Shown piece by piece: positions 42,794 to 51,652 of a stretch of DNA of 64,000 bases; the first letter of the stretch is position 1; every line of letters starts with the position of its first letter. The notes under the pieces were generated by a model that saw only the letters and a list, made by a program, of their open reading frames with translations, did not search any database and was not told where the DNA came from. The DNA lies in assembly GCF_007992715.1 (NCBI RefSeq), contig NZ_BKAU01000003.1, positions 124,001 through 188,000 on the forward strand, read 5' to 3'. The stretch comes from Chitinophaga cymbidii. Its GTDB lineage: Bacteria > Bacteroidota > Bacteroidia > Chitinophagales > Chitinophagaceae. The translations under genes were made by a program, and so were the position numbers.

Positions 42794-44299
42794 TCATATC
42801 TCCGCTACTTCCGCATAGCCGTCTTTTGTTTTTTTCTCACGGATGTATATCACCCCGATCACCATACAGATCAGCGCAATACCGATGGGATAGATCAGCC
42901 CCGCAAGGTGATTGCCGGTTTGCTGCACCAGCAGCGTGGCGATCGCGGGCAGCAGGCCGCCGAACACGCCGTTGCCGATGTGATAGGGGAGCGACATGGA
43001 AGTGTACCGGATACGAGTAGGGAATAATTCAACGAGGAAGGCGGCTATCGGGCCGTATACCATCGTTACGAATATTACCTGGATGAATACGAGGAACACC
43101 AGCCAGGCAAGGTTCGCATTGCTTACCACCACTTCTGTTTTCACATCTGTCTTATCATTCACCGTGGTGGTGATCTCCCTTACCCTGGTGCTGTCCGAAT
43201 ACGTGCGCACCTTGGTGGACTTCTGTACAGATGCGCCGTCCGCATTCGTGGAAATGCTGCCTTCGATGCGGTACATGTTTTCCAGTTCGGTTTTCCGGGA
43301 GATGTCCGCCGTGCGGTCCATCGCCGCGTAGATCGGGAAATACGCCAGCGCCGCGATCAGCATGCCCGTCATCATGATTTTCTTGCGGCCTATTTTATCG
43401 GATAAGTGGCCGAAGTAAATAAAGAAAGGCGTGCCCAGCAGCAATGCCACTGCGATGATGATATTGGACTGCACAAATTCGATGTGCATGGTATTCTGCA
43501 GGAAAGACAGTGCGTAAAACTGACCGGTGTACCATACTACCCCCTGACCCATGGCCGCGCCGAAAAGCGCGAGCAGCACCAGTTTCAGGTTCTCTTTATT
43601 GCCGAAGCTTTCTTTCAGCGGATTTTTGGAGGTTTTGCCTTCCGCTTTCAGCTGCGTGAACAGCGGGGATTCCTGCAGCTTGATGCGGATGTAGTAGCTC
43701 ATCAGTACCAGGAGAACGCTTAACAGGAAAGGAATGCGCCATCCCCATGCGTTGAAGTCGTCCGGCGTCATCAACACGCGGGTCACCAGTATCACGCCGA
43801 GCGATACGAAGAGGCCCAGTGTGGCGGTGGTCTGGATGAAGCTCGTGTAGTAACCCCTGCGGTGGTCCGGTGAGTGCTCGGCCACGTAAGTTGCCGCGCC
43901 GCCGTATTCCCCGCCGAGCGCGAGGCCCTGCGCCAACCGGAGGATCAGCACCAGGATAGGCGCGAGAATGCCGATGGTGGAATAGCCCGGGATCAGCCCG
44001 ATCGCAAAGGTAGAGCCGCCCATGATGAGCAGCGTCAGGAGGAAAGTATATTTACGGCCCACCATGTCGCCAAGCCGGCCGAACACGATAGCGCCGAAAG
44101 GACGCACGATGAAACCCACGGCAAACGTTGCCAGCGTAGCGATGTAAGCCAGCGTGGGATTGGAATCCGGGAAGAATTTTTCAGAAAGGATAAGAGAAAG
44201 GCTGCCAAAGATGTAGAAGTCGTACCATTCGATCAATGTGCCTGCAGACGAGGCAAAGATCACCTGCCATATGTTCTGCTTTGAATGCGATGCGTTCAT
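42794..44299 (-). CDS. MHS-family MFS transporter with a large loop insertion
   Basis: A 501-residue major-facilitator transporter of the metabolite:H+ symporter type (ProP/ShiA/KgtP-like). Motifs include GTLIEWYDFYIFGSL at the first helix, the loop GRLGDMVGRKYTF, GGEYGGAATYVAEHSPDHRR and a second GHLSDKIGRKKIM. Between helices 8 and 9, near residues 325-395, is a polar, Thr/Val-rich insertion of about 65 residues (RIEGSISTNADGASVQKSTK is part). That makes the protein longer than usual (about 430-450). The substrate could be a dicarboxylate or betaine type. Confidence 0.93.
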   Translation of the reverse strand: MNASHSKQNIWQVIFASSAGTLIEWYDFYIFGSLSLILSEKFFPDSNPTLAYIATLATFAVGFIVRPFGAIVFGRLGDMVGRKYTFLLTLLIMGGSTFAIGLIPGYSTIGILAPILVLILRLAQGLALGGEYGGAATYVAEHSPDHRRGYYTSFIQTTATLGLFVSLGVILVTRVLMTPDDFNAWGWRIPFLLSVLLVLMSYYIRIKLQESPLFTQLKAEGKTSKNPLKESFGNKENLKLVLLALFGAAMGQGVVWYTGQFYALSFLQNTMHIEFVQSNIIIAVALLLGTPFFIYFGHLSDKIGRKKIMMTGMLIAALAYFPIYAAMDRTADISRKTELENMYRIEGSISTNADGASVQKSTKVRTYSDSTRVREITTTVNDKTDVKTEVVVSNANLAWLVFLVFIQVIFVTMVYGPIAAFLVELFPTRIRYTSMSLPYHIGNGVFGGLLPAIATLLVQQTGNHLAGLIYPIGIALICMVIGVIYIREKKTKDGYAEVAEI

Positions 44300-44403
44300 A
44301 ATGTGAAATTGTTATCCTGAAAAGATAGAAAATTACTTTAATAAATAAAATCACTTTCCTTCAAATGCCGCCGAATGATTAAAACCTTTATCTTTATTAC
44401 AGG

Positions 44404-46650
44404 ATGGTTAACCGCATGCATCGTATACTTTTCTTATTGTTTCTGACCAGCCTTTATCCTTATACCGTCACTGCACAGCAGGCGCCGGAGCACAGGCCGG
44501 GTATCGGTCTGACGCTGAGTGGCGGGGGAGCGAAGGGATTGGCGCACATTGGTATCTTACAAGCGATAGACAGTGCAGGGTTACATATCGATTATGTGAC
44601 CGGCACCAGCATGGGCAGCATTGTAGGCGCGCTGTACGCGATCGGGTATTCCGGCGATTCGCTGGACATGATCGCGCGGCGGCTCGATTGGAGCACGCTT
44701 TTCTCCAACCAGCCCTCCATGGAAGAGATCAGCTATGAAGAAAGAGCGGAGTACAACCGCTATATGATAGAAGTGCCGTTCGAGTACGGTAAGCCCAAGC
44801 TCACATCCGGCGTGATCTCCGGCGAGCAGTTGTGGCTGGAGCTGGCGCGGCTGGCGTGGCCGGTGCGCGATGTAAAAGATTTCTCTCAATTCAATATTCC
44901 ATTTAAATGTATCGCCACCGATGTAGCCACCGGCCAGATCGTGACGCTGGACAAAGGGGAGCTGGTGACCAGCATCCGCGCCAGCATGGCTATCCCATCA
45001 GTTTTCACAGCGGTGAAGATTGGCGATAAAAAGCTGGTGGACGGCGGTGTGGTGCGTAATTTTCCGTCGGTCACCGCAAAGGAGATGGGCGCGGATATCA
45101 TTATCGGATCGAATGTCAGCGGCGGATTAAGAAAGGCCGATGAACTGGTGACGCCCATCGATATTATTTACCAGCTTGGTTTTTATAAAGATGCAGATGA
45201 TTTTGTGGACGCGCGCAAGCTGGCGGATATCTATATCCAGCACGACATGAAGAATTATTCCGCCGCCAGCTTCGGCAGCGTGGATTCCATTCTTGCGGAA
45301 GGCAAGCGGAGAGGCCGGGAGATGTACCCGGTCTTCAAGCACCTGGCCGATTCGCTGAACGCCCTGTACCCGCAGCCTCCTTTTGTAAAGAACCGCCTGC
45401 CCGCCGTGCCGGACGTGGAGATCACGAACATCACCATCAAAGGGCTCGTGCATTCCGATGAGCGGTTCTTCCGCGGCCGCCTCAACCTGGAGCCCGGCGG
45501 CTGCTACACGCCCGAAAAGATCCGCGAAGCCGTGCTGAACGTATACGGCACCCGTTTCTATAAAGAGATCACCTATCACCTTAACCCGCTCGGCTATGGC
45601 CGGAGCGAGCTGGAGATCGACGTGGAGGAAAACCCGCTCACCTATGTGAAGCTGGCCCTGCATTACAACACTTTCACGAACGTAAGCGCCATCGTCAATC
45701 TTACGCAGCGCAATTTCATTGTGCCGAACTCCCGCGCCTCCGTAACCGCTGCTATCAGCGAGAACCCGCGGCTGCGCGGTGAATATTTCAAATATCTCGG
45801 CCGCAAGCGGAACGTAGGCTTCGGCATCAACGCCTATTACGCCAACAACCCCCTGGTCGTATATGAAGAATTCCGTAAAAGCCAGGAGTACCGCAGCAAA
45901 TACGCCTCCATCGGCGCGAACCTGCAATTCATGCTGAACCGCATCATGGCCGTGGGCGCGGGTACCCGCTGGGAATACATGCGGTTCAAGCCGGACATTT
46001 CACCGAACATCGAGCTGGAAGGAAATACCAAGCAGATGAACACTTTTGTGTATTACGGCCTGAACACGCTGAACCGCAAGCAATATCCTACGAAAGGCGC
46101 GCTGATAGACCTGGAAGGAGGGATCGTATATCAGCAGAACCCTGACTTCCGGCTGCGGTTAAGCGGGGAGGAGCTGCCGCTGGACAGCCTGGGATTGGAG
46201 TTCGGGAATTACCAGCGTATGCTGCTGAAGATGAATTACTACGTGCCGGTCGGCCGCCGCGGAGCCATTAACCTGGGCGGTTATGCGGGTATCAACTTTA
46301 ACTACGACCAGGCGCTGGTGAACGATTTTATTATTGGCGGCATTACCGATTTTACCCGCAACCAGATACCATTTGTGGGACTGTATGAAGGAGAAGTGAG
46401 TACGCCCAGTGTTACTTCGGTGCAGCTGGGCTTTCAGTATGAAGCGTTGAAGAATGTGTTCCTGATCCCGCGGGCATCGGTGGCCCTGTACAACTTTAAC
46501 GGGCTTGCGGAAACGAAGTACAACTATCTCAGCGGCTACGGCATGACGCTGGGCTACAGCACCCGCCTCGGGCCGCTGGAAGGTTCCGTGATGTATTCAG
46601 ACCAGGCGGGCATCCTCAAAGCGTATGTGAACCTGGGTTTTCATTTCTAG
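44404..46650 (+). CDS. Patatin-like phospholipase with POTRA and outer-membrane barrel
   Basis: A 748-residue exported protein: signal peptide (residues 1-24), patatin domain with oxyanion loop SGGGAKGLAH and nucleophile elbow GTSMG (Ser69), catalytic Asp in VDGGVVRNF, then a POTRA-like segment (about 335-410, VEITNITIKGLVHSDERFFR) and a C-terminal barrel ending in YVNLGFHF. This is the architecture of PlpD, the prototype of type Vd secretion, in which the barrel exports or anchors its own lipase. In Bacteroidota such proteins are frequent. The stop overlaps the stop of the convergent miaE gene. Confidence 0.93.
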   Translation: MVNRMHRILFLLFLTSLYPYTVTAQQAPEHRPGIGLTLSGGGAKGLAHIGILQAIDSAGLHIDYVTGTSMGSIVGALYAIGYSGDSLDMIARRLDWSTLFSNQPSMEEISYEERAEYNRYMIEVPFEYGKPKLTSGVISGEQLWLELARLAWPVRDVKDFSQFNIPFKCIATDVATGQIVTLDKGELVTSIRASMAIPSVFTAVKIGDKKLVDGGVVRNFPSVTAKEMGADIIIGSNVSGGLRKADELVTPIDIIYQLGFYKDADDFVDARKLADIYIQHDMKNYSAASFGSVDSILAEGKRRGREMYPVFKHLADSLNALYPQPPFVKNRLPAVPDVEITNITIKGLVHSDERFFRGRLNLEPGGCYTPEKIREAVLNVYGTRFYKEITYHLNPLGYGRSELEIDVEENPLTYVKLALHYNTFTNVSAIVNLTQRNFIVPNSRASVTAAISENPRLRGEYFKYLGRKRNVGFGINAYYANNPLVVYEEFRKSQEYRSKYASIGANLQFMLNRIMAVGAGTRWEYMRFKPDISPNIELEGNTKQMNTFVYYGLNTLNRKQYPTKGALIDLEGGIVYQQNPDFRLRLSGEELPLDSLGLEFGNYQRMLLKMNYYVPVGRRGAINLGGYAGINFNYDQALVNDFIIGGITDFTRNQIPFVGLYEGEVSTPSVTSVQLGFQYEALKNVFLIPRASVALYNFNGLAETKYNYLSGYGMTLGYSTRLGPLEGSVMYSDQAGILKAYVNLGFHF

Positions 46651-47246
46651 TGCATCCTGTCGCCCCGCACTTTCAGCGTGGCGATCATCTCCGCTTCAAA
46701 CGCCAGCCATTCCTGCCAGCGGTGGCGCACTTTTTCTTCCGGGAGATATTCATTGGCAAGGTCTATGAAAAGGCGGTAATGACCGGCCTCTGAAACCATG
46801 AATTTGCGGTAGAACTCGCGCAGGTAGTCATCTTCCAGTCCTTCGCTCAATAGCCGGAACCGCTCGCAGCTGCGGGCTTCAATCAGCGCGAAGATCAGCA
46901 GCCGGTCCAGCAGCACGTCCGCCGGATGCCCGCCTTTCATCTGGAAGCTCATCAGGTTATTCACATATTCATCTTTCCGTTGCTTGCCCAGCGCGAACCC
47001 GCGTTTCTTCATTTCCGCGAGCACCTGCCGGAAGTGGCCCCATTCTTCGGTCACGATGGGCGCCAGCTCTTCCACCAGCCTTGATCTGTCCGGGTAACGC
47101 TGTATCAGCGAGATGCAGGAGGTGGCGGCTTTCTGTTCACAGAAGGCGTGATCGGTTAATACTTCTTCCAGCGAAATGGCCGCCAGGTTCACCCAGCGCG
47201 GGTCTGAAGGGAGCTTGAGGCCGAGGATGGAAACTTTACTGCTCAT
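46647..47246 (-). CDS. miaE: tRNA-(ms[2]io[6]A)-hydroxylase
   Basis: A 199-residue diiron enzyme that hydroxylates the isopentenyl group of ms2i6A37 in tRNA. The ferritin-like core shows LTDHAFCEQKAATSCISLIQ, VTEEWGHFRQVL (Glu and His ligands), IEARSCERFRLLSE and VSEAGHYRLFIDLA. The ATG at 47246 is chosen because the family begins there; a longer reading crosses the bioF promoter. Its tail shares CTAG with the patatin gene. Confidence 0.92.
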   Translation of the reverse strand: MSSKVSILGLKLPSDPRWVNLAAISLEEVLTDHAFCEQKAATSCISLIQRYPDRSRLVEELAPIVTEEWGHFRQVLAEMKKRGFALGKQRKDEYVNNLMSFQMKGGHPADVLLDRLLIFALIEARSCERFRLLSEGLEDDYLREFYRKFMVSEAGHYRLFIDLANEYLPEEKVRHRWQEWLAFEAEMIATLKVRGDRMH

Positions 47247-47289
47247 ACATATCTCTGCTTGAAGGCACGAAGTTACAGAGAAGATACTT

Positions 47290-47297
47290 AGTTTTGA
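47290..47297 (+). promoter_or_regulatory. -7 element immediately before the bioF-like gene
   Basis: TAGTTTTG matches TAnnTTTG and ends 3 bases before the ATG at 47301, again implying a leaderless message. No good -33 element at the usual distance. Confidence 0.5.
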
Positions 47298-47300
47298 AGC

Positions 47301-48410
47301 ATGAATGGGGAAGACTTCCTGTTGAATGCACTGAACAAACGCCGGGAGCAGCATGCTTTCCGGCAGTTGCGCCTGCCGGGCCGGATGGCCGATTTCTGTT
47401 CCAACGACTACCTGGGCCTCGCGCGCAGCGAGCGTGTGCAGGAAGCTGCGCTCACCATCAGCCGCCAGCTGGCGCAGGTGCATGGCAGCGGGGGATCGAG
47501 GCTGCTGGCGGGAAATTACGCGCTGGTGGAAGAGGCGGAACAAATACTGGCCGCCTTTCATGCTGCGCCCGCGGGGCTGATCTACAATTCCGGCTACGAC
47601 GCCAACCTCGGCCTTTTCTCCTGCGTGCCGCAGAAAGGGGATACCATCATTTACGATCAGCTGATCCACGCTTCCATCCGCGACGGCATCCGTTTGTCTC
47701 CCGCGCAGGCTTTTTCTTTCCTGCACAATGACCCGGACGATCTCCGGAAAAAGCTCAACAACGCCGCGGGGCGTATATTCGTGGCCGTGGAATCCGTTTA
47801 TTCGATGGATGGCGACATGGCGCCGCTGGAAGCGATTGCGCGGTTGTGCGAAGAGCGGGAAGCCTTGCTGATCGTGGACGAGGCGCATGCCACCGGCGTA
47901 GTGGGGGCGAAGGGAGAAGGGCTCGTGCAGGCGTTACAGTTAACGGGTAAATGTTTTGCGCGCGTACACACCTTCGGCAAGGCCGTGGGCTGCCACGGCG
48001 CGATCATACTGGGTTCCGGCGCCTTACGGGATTATCTCATCAATTTTTCCCGTTCTTTTATCTATACCACCGCTTTGCCGCCGCATGCCGTGGCCGTGAT
48101 CATGGCCAGCTACGATATTTTCCCTGAAATGCATGCCGAAAGAGCGCACCTGGCGCGGCTGATCGGGCAATTCCGGGCCGGGATCGCGCCGGAGCGGCGC
48201 CTGGACAGCGAAACGCCCATCCAGGTGGTGATGACGCCGGGGAACGAGCAGGCACGGGAAATGGCCTCAAAATTGCAGGAGAAAGGGCTGGATGTGAGGC
48301 CCATCCTGCATCCTACGGTGCCGAGGGGGCAGGAACGCCTGCGGGTGGTATTGCACAGCTTTAATGCGGAAACGGATGTAGAACGATTACTACAAACGGT
48401 AAATATTTAA
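47301..48410 (+). CDS. bioF: 8-amino-7-oxononanoate synthase family protein
   Basis: A 369-residue alpha-oxoamine synthase (fold-type I PLP enzyme). It shows FCSNDYLGLARSERV, HGSGGSRLLAGNY, the PLP-binding Asp/His in IVDEAHATGVVGAKGEGLV and the Schiff-base Lys in HTFGKAVGCHGAI. The closest match by motif is BioF, which joins pimeloyl-ACP/CoA with alanine in biotin synthesis. No other biotin gene is nearby, so a related activity (KBL, serine palmitoyltransferase-like) cannot be excluded. Confidence 0.87.
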   Translation: MNGEDFLLNALNKRREQHAFRQLRLPGRMADFCSNDYLGLARSERVQEAALTISRQLAQVHGSGGSRLLAGNYALVEEAEQILAAFHAAPAGLIYNSGYDANLGLFSCVPQKGDTIIYDQLIHASIRDGIRLSPAQAFSFLHNDPDDLRKKLNNAAGRIFVAVESVYSMDGDMAPLEAIARLCEEREALLIVDEAHATGVVGAKGEGLVQALQLTGKCFARVHTFGKAVGCHGAIILGSGALRDYLINFSRSFIYTTALPPHAVAVIMASYDIFPEMHAERAHLARLIGQFRAGIAPERRLDSETPIQVVMTPGNEQAREMASKLQEKGLDVRPILHPTVPRGQERLRVVLHSFNAETDVERLLQTVNI

Positions 48411-48495
48411 AATGATAATATAACATATTGAGGGATTGTTGTATATTAAGATTGAAATACACCGAAACCGAGTAACCAAACCTAATGAAATAACC

Positions 48496-48981
48496 ATGGT
48501 ATTACAGCCATTAATGAAAAAAGTCCTGGAGGAGCTGGACTTTGTGAACTGGTACAAAGCGCTGTCTGCATCGCATCAACCTGTGCAAAGGTTTGCAGAT
48601 TATGATGCGGACGAGGCCCGGGAGATGATCGCCGAGTTTGGCTATCCTGGTACCACCTATATCCCCGCGGCGCTTTTCTACATCGTGGTGGATGCGGATG
48701 ATGAGGACCTGGATGCCGGCCTGAACCTTTCCCTGAAAGACGGTCAGCTTGAAATGGTGCTGAACCTTGCGATCGGCGGCAAGCACCGCTTTTCCGGTTC
48801 TTTTTCGCTGGTCTGCGAGAAGCTGGGGCATAAGGAGGCCATTGAAAAGCCGGCCTTTGCAAACTACAAGGAGCTGTACGCCCTGCTGAAAATAGTATTC
48901 GCAAAGTTCGAGCAGATCAAGGAGCGGATGATGGGCCTCTCTTCAAAAAATACCACCATGCTTTCTTTCGTGAAAGAGTAG
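48496..48981 (+). CDS. Hypothetical protein
   Basis: A 161-residue cytoplasmic protein with no signal peptide or membrane helix. It is acidic with alternating strands and helices (EMIAEFGYPGTTYIPAALFY, DLDAGLNLSLKDGQLEMVLN) and a C-terminal helical tail. I recognise no family. The ATG at 48496 is chosen over an upstream TTG at 48436. It lies 19 bases before the penicillin-acylase gene and could be cotranscribed with it. Confidence 0.7.
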   Translation: MVLQPLMKKVLEELDFVNWYKALSASHQPVQRFADYDADEAREMIAEFGYPGTTYIPAALFYIVVDADDEDLDAGLNLSLKDGQLEMVLNLAIGGKHRFSGSFSLVCEKLGHKEAIEKPAFANYKELYALLKIVFAKFEQIKERMMGLSSKNTTMLSFVKE

Positions 48982-49000
48982 GAAGTCTTAACTTCCCGTC

Positions 49001-51388
49001 ATGAGATTCATACCCCTGATCCTTACGATTGCCCTCGTAGCGGCGTTGCATACCCGTTGGGCAAACAAACCCGCCTTCGGCATGCTTTTCAGCCCCCAAC
49101 ATGGATTCTGGCAACATGCGGAACCGGTGGGCCTCCACGACGACCAACACCTGAATTTTCCCACGCTAAAAGGCCGCTCGGAAGTATGGCTGGACGAGCG
49201 GATGGTACCGCATATTTTCGCGGAGCAGGAAAGCGATGCTTATTTCATACAGGGTTACCTGCATGCGCGCGACAGGCTCTGGCAGATGGAACTGCAAACG
49301 ATGGCCGCCGCCGGCCGGCTCTGCGAGATCCTCGGTCCCGGTATGCTGGACTACGACCGCCGCCAGCGCAGGATCGGCATGGTGTACGCCGCGGAGCAAA
49401 CCGTAAAGGAAATGGAAAAGGACACCGCCACCAACATGCAGGCGGACGCTTATACCGCCGGCATCAACGCTTATATCCGTTCCCTGCGCCCCCGCGATTA
49501 TCCCCTCGAATACAAGCTGCTCGGCTATGGCCCCGAGCCATGGAACAAGCTCAAAACAGCGCTGCTGCTGAAATACATGAGCTACGACCTCGCCTATAAC
49601 AATAACGATCTTGAATATACGAACGCCCGCCATCTGTTCAGCAAAGCGGACTTCGACCGTATGTACCCGGATTTCACCGATTCCCTCGACCCGATCATCC
49701 CCCAAGGCACTGCATTCCCTCCGCCCGCCGCGCCCGCCATACCGCCGCCGGACAGCCTGCTGGCGGCCGCTTATCATTTCGCGCCTGATCATCCCGATCC
49801 GGACAATGGCAGCAACAACTGGGCGGTAGCCGGCAGCAAAACGCGCTCCGGCGCCCCCATCATCTGTAACGACCCGCATCTCGGCCTGAGCCTGCCTTCG
49901 CTGTGGTATGAAATGCAGATACACACGCCCAACATGAACGTGTACGGCGTGTCCCTGCCCGGCGCGCCCGGCATCATCATCGGCTTCAACGATCACATGG
50001 GATGGGCCGTTACCAACGGCAGCGAAGATGTGCTGGACTACTACAGCATGCAGTTCCGCAACGGCAAGGAAGAATACCTGTTCAACGGCGCTTACCGCAA
50101 GGCGGACCTGCGGCTGGAGAAAATAAAGATCAGGGGAGGGAAGACCTTTGTGGATACGGTGGCATACACCGTCTGGGGCCCGGTGATGTACGACGACAGC
50201 TACAAAGGCCCCGGCTTTCTGTCCGTCCGCTGGAAAGCGCACGACGCCTCCAACGAGCTGCTCACCTTCAACCGCCTGAACCACGCCCGCAATTATGAGG
50301 ATTACCTCGAAGCGATCGCCACGTATACCTGTCCCGCCCAGAACTTCATCTACGCCGGAAAGGACGGCAATATCGGCATCTGGCATAACGGCCAGTACCC
50401 GAAACGCTGGAAAGACCAGGGCAAGTTCGTGATGCCCGGCGCTGACAGCACTTTCGCGTGGCAGGGATACATCCCCTTCGAAGAAAATCCGCATATCTAC
50501 AATCCCGCTGAAGGCTTCGTCAGCTCCGCTAACCAGCATCCGACAGACAGCACTTACCCGTATCACATGATCGGCGAATACGATCTTTTCCGCGGCAAAC
50601 GCATCAACCAGCAACTGCGCGGCATGCACGGCATTACGCCGGAAGACATGATGAAACTGCAGAACGACAATACGAACCTCTTTGCCGTTACAGCCATTCC
50701 GCTGATCATGGACCATCTGGACCCGGTGAACTTCAAAACGGACGCGCAGCGCAAATGCATGCAGTGGCTGTTCGCCTGGGACGGCGAAGCGAACCCCGAC
50801 AGCGAAGCCGCCACCGTATTCAACATGCTGTGGGAAGAGCTGGAAAACCAGGTATGGACCGACGATCTCGTGCGCGACAGCCTCGCGTTGAAAATACCAC
50901 AATCCAAAACCATGCTGCTTTGGCTGCTCCGCGACACCGCCATGCATTTTGTAGACAACATCCACACCCCGGAAAAAGAAACGCTCTCGCAGCTCGTACA
51001 GCGCTCTTTCGACAGCGTGGCGCAGCGCATCTCCCATATGGGCAATAACGTGGCGCTGGGCACGGCCCGCGGCACGGACATCCGCCACCTGACGCGCAGC
51101 ATCCCCGCATTCAGCCGCATGGGCCTGCCAACCGGCGGCGGCCAGCATATCGTGAATGCCACAAAGAAAACACACGGCCCGTCCTGGCGCATGGTAGTGG
51201 AGCTGGGTACTGAAACAAAGGCCTACGGCATTTACCCCGGCGGCCAAAGCGGTAATCCGGGAAGCGCGTTTTATGATAATATGGTAGACGATTGGGTGGA
51301 CGGAAAATATTATTCACTGAATATATATGACCAGCAATCCCAACCGGCGCATCTGCGCGGGAAGATATTTTTTGAGCCGGGAGAGTAG
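49001..51388 (+). CDS. Penicillin-acylase-family amidohydrolase
   Basis: A 795-residue Ntn hydrolase exported by an N-terminal signal (FIPLILTIALVAALHTRWA). The pro-peptide half ends at DNGSNNWAVAGSKT, where Ser of NGSNNW becomes the N-terminal nucleophile after self-cleavage. Downstream are YGVSLPGAPGIIIGFNDHMG, WAVTNGSEDVLDYY and the later PTGGGQHIVNATKKTHGPSW. Family members cut penicillins, N-acyl-homoserine lactones or other acyl amides. The substrate here is unknown. The gene ends 103 bases before the tRNA-Lys. Confidence 0.93.
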   Translation: MRFIPLILTIALVAALHTRWANKPAFGMLFSPQHGFWQHAEPVGLHDDQHLNFPTLKGRSEVWLDERMVPHIFAEQESDAYFIQGYLHARDRLWQMELQTMAAAGRLCEILGPGMLDYDRRQRRIGMVYAAEQTVKEMEKDTATNMQADAYTAGINAYIRSLRPRDYPLEYKLLGYGPEPWNKLKTALLLKYMSYDLAYNNNDLEYTNARHLFSKADFDRMYPDFTDSLDPIIPQGTAFPPPAAPAIPPPDSLLAAAYHFAPDHPDPDNGSNNWAVAGSKTRSGAPIICNDPHLGLSLPSLWYEMQIHTPNMNVYGVSLPGAPGIIIGFNDHMGWAVTNGSEDVLDYYSMQFRNGKEEYLFNGAYRKADLRLEKIKIRGGKTFVDTVAYTVWGPVMYDDSYKGPGFLSVRWKAHDASNELLTFNRLNHARNYEDYLEAIATYTCPAQNFIYAGKDGNIGIWHNGQYPKRWKDQGKFVMPGADSTFAWQGYIPFEENPHIYNPAEGFVSSANQHPTDSTYPYHMIGEYDLFRGKRINQQLRGMHGITPEDMMKLQNDNTNLFAVTAIPLIMDHLDPVNFKTDAQRKCMQWLFAWDGEANPDSEAATVFNMLWEELENQVWTDDLVRDSLALKIPQSKTMLLWLLRDTAMHFVDNIHTPEKETLSQLVQRSFDSVAQRISHMGNNVALGTARGTDIRHLTRSIPAFSRMGLPTGGGQHIVNATKKTHGPSWRMVVELGTETKAYGIYPGGQSGNPGSAFYDNMVDDWVDGKYYSLNIYDQQSQPAHLRGKIFFEPGE

Positions 51389-51458
51389 AGTGGGAGAGGG
51401 TTTCAGCGGATGATGAAATTTTGTTTGTTGAATTATTTGGGGAAAATAATTTAATACA

Positions 51459-51466
51459 TATCTTTG
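51459..51466 (+). promoter_or_regulatory. Promoter of the tRNA-Lys gene
   Basis: TATCTTTG matches TAnnTTTG exactly, and TTTG at 51436-51439 gives a 19-base spacer. It lies 25 bases before the mature tRNA 5' end, leaving a short leader for RNase P. Confidence 0.85.
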
Positions 51467-51491
51467 CACTCCCATTGAAAAAGAAGGGGAT

Positions 51492-51564
51492 GATCCTGTA
51501 GCTCAGTTGGTAGAGCAATACACTTTTAATGTATGGGTCCTGGGTTCGAGTCCCAGCGGGATCA
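51492..51564 (+). tRNA. tRNA-Lys (anticodon TTT)
   Basis: A complete 73-base cloverleaf. Acceptor GATCCTG pairs with CGGGATC (one T-G), D-arm GCTC/GAGC, anticodon stem ATACA/TGTAT with loop CTTTTAA and anticodon TTT at 51525-51527, T-arm CTGGG/CCCAG with loop TTCGAGT, discriminator A. CCA is not encoded. An intrinsic terminator follows 10 bases later. Confidence 0.97.
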
Positions 51565-51573
51565 CAACGAAAC

Positions 51574-51605
51574 AAAAAAGCTTCACGTCTTTGTGAAGCT
51601 TTTTT
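51574..51605. terminator. Bidirectional terminator after tRNA-Lys
   Basis: GCTTCAC (51580-51586) and GTGAAGC (51593-51599) form a perfect stem with loop GTCTTT, flanked by A6 on the left and T6 (51600-51605) on the right. It ends the tRNA transcript. Confidence 0.95.
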
Positions 51606-51652
51606 GTTAGATATAATATGTCCGATTTGCGGGCATCTGCTTATATTTAGGA

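Noticed and set aside
47247..47888. Upstream extension of miaE on the minus strand
   Set aside because: It is antisense to the bioF-like gene and the MiaE family begins at the ATG at 47246.
49166..51247. A 693-codon open frame on the minus strand
   Set aside because: It lies wholly opposite the penicillin-acylase gene, whose motifs and length are complete. High-GC third-position bias leaves the opposite strand open. Its translation has no recognisable domain.
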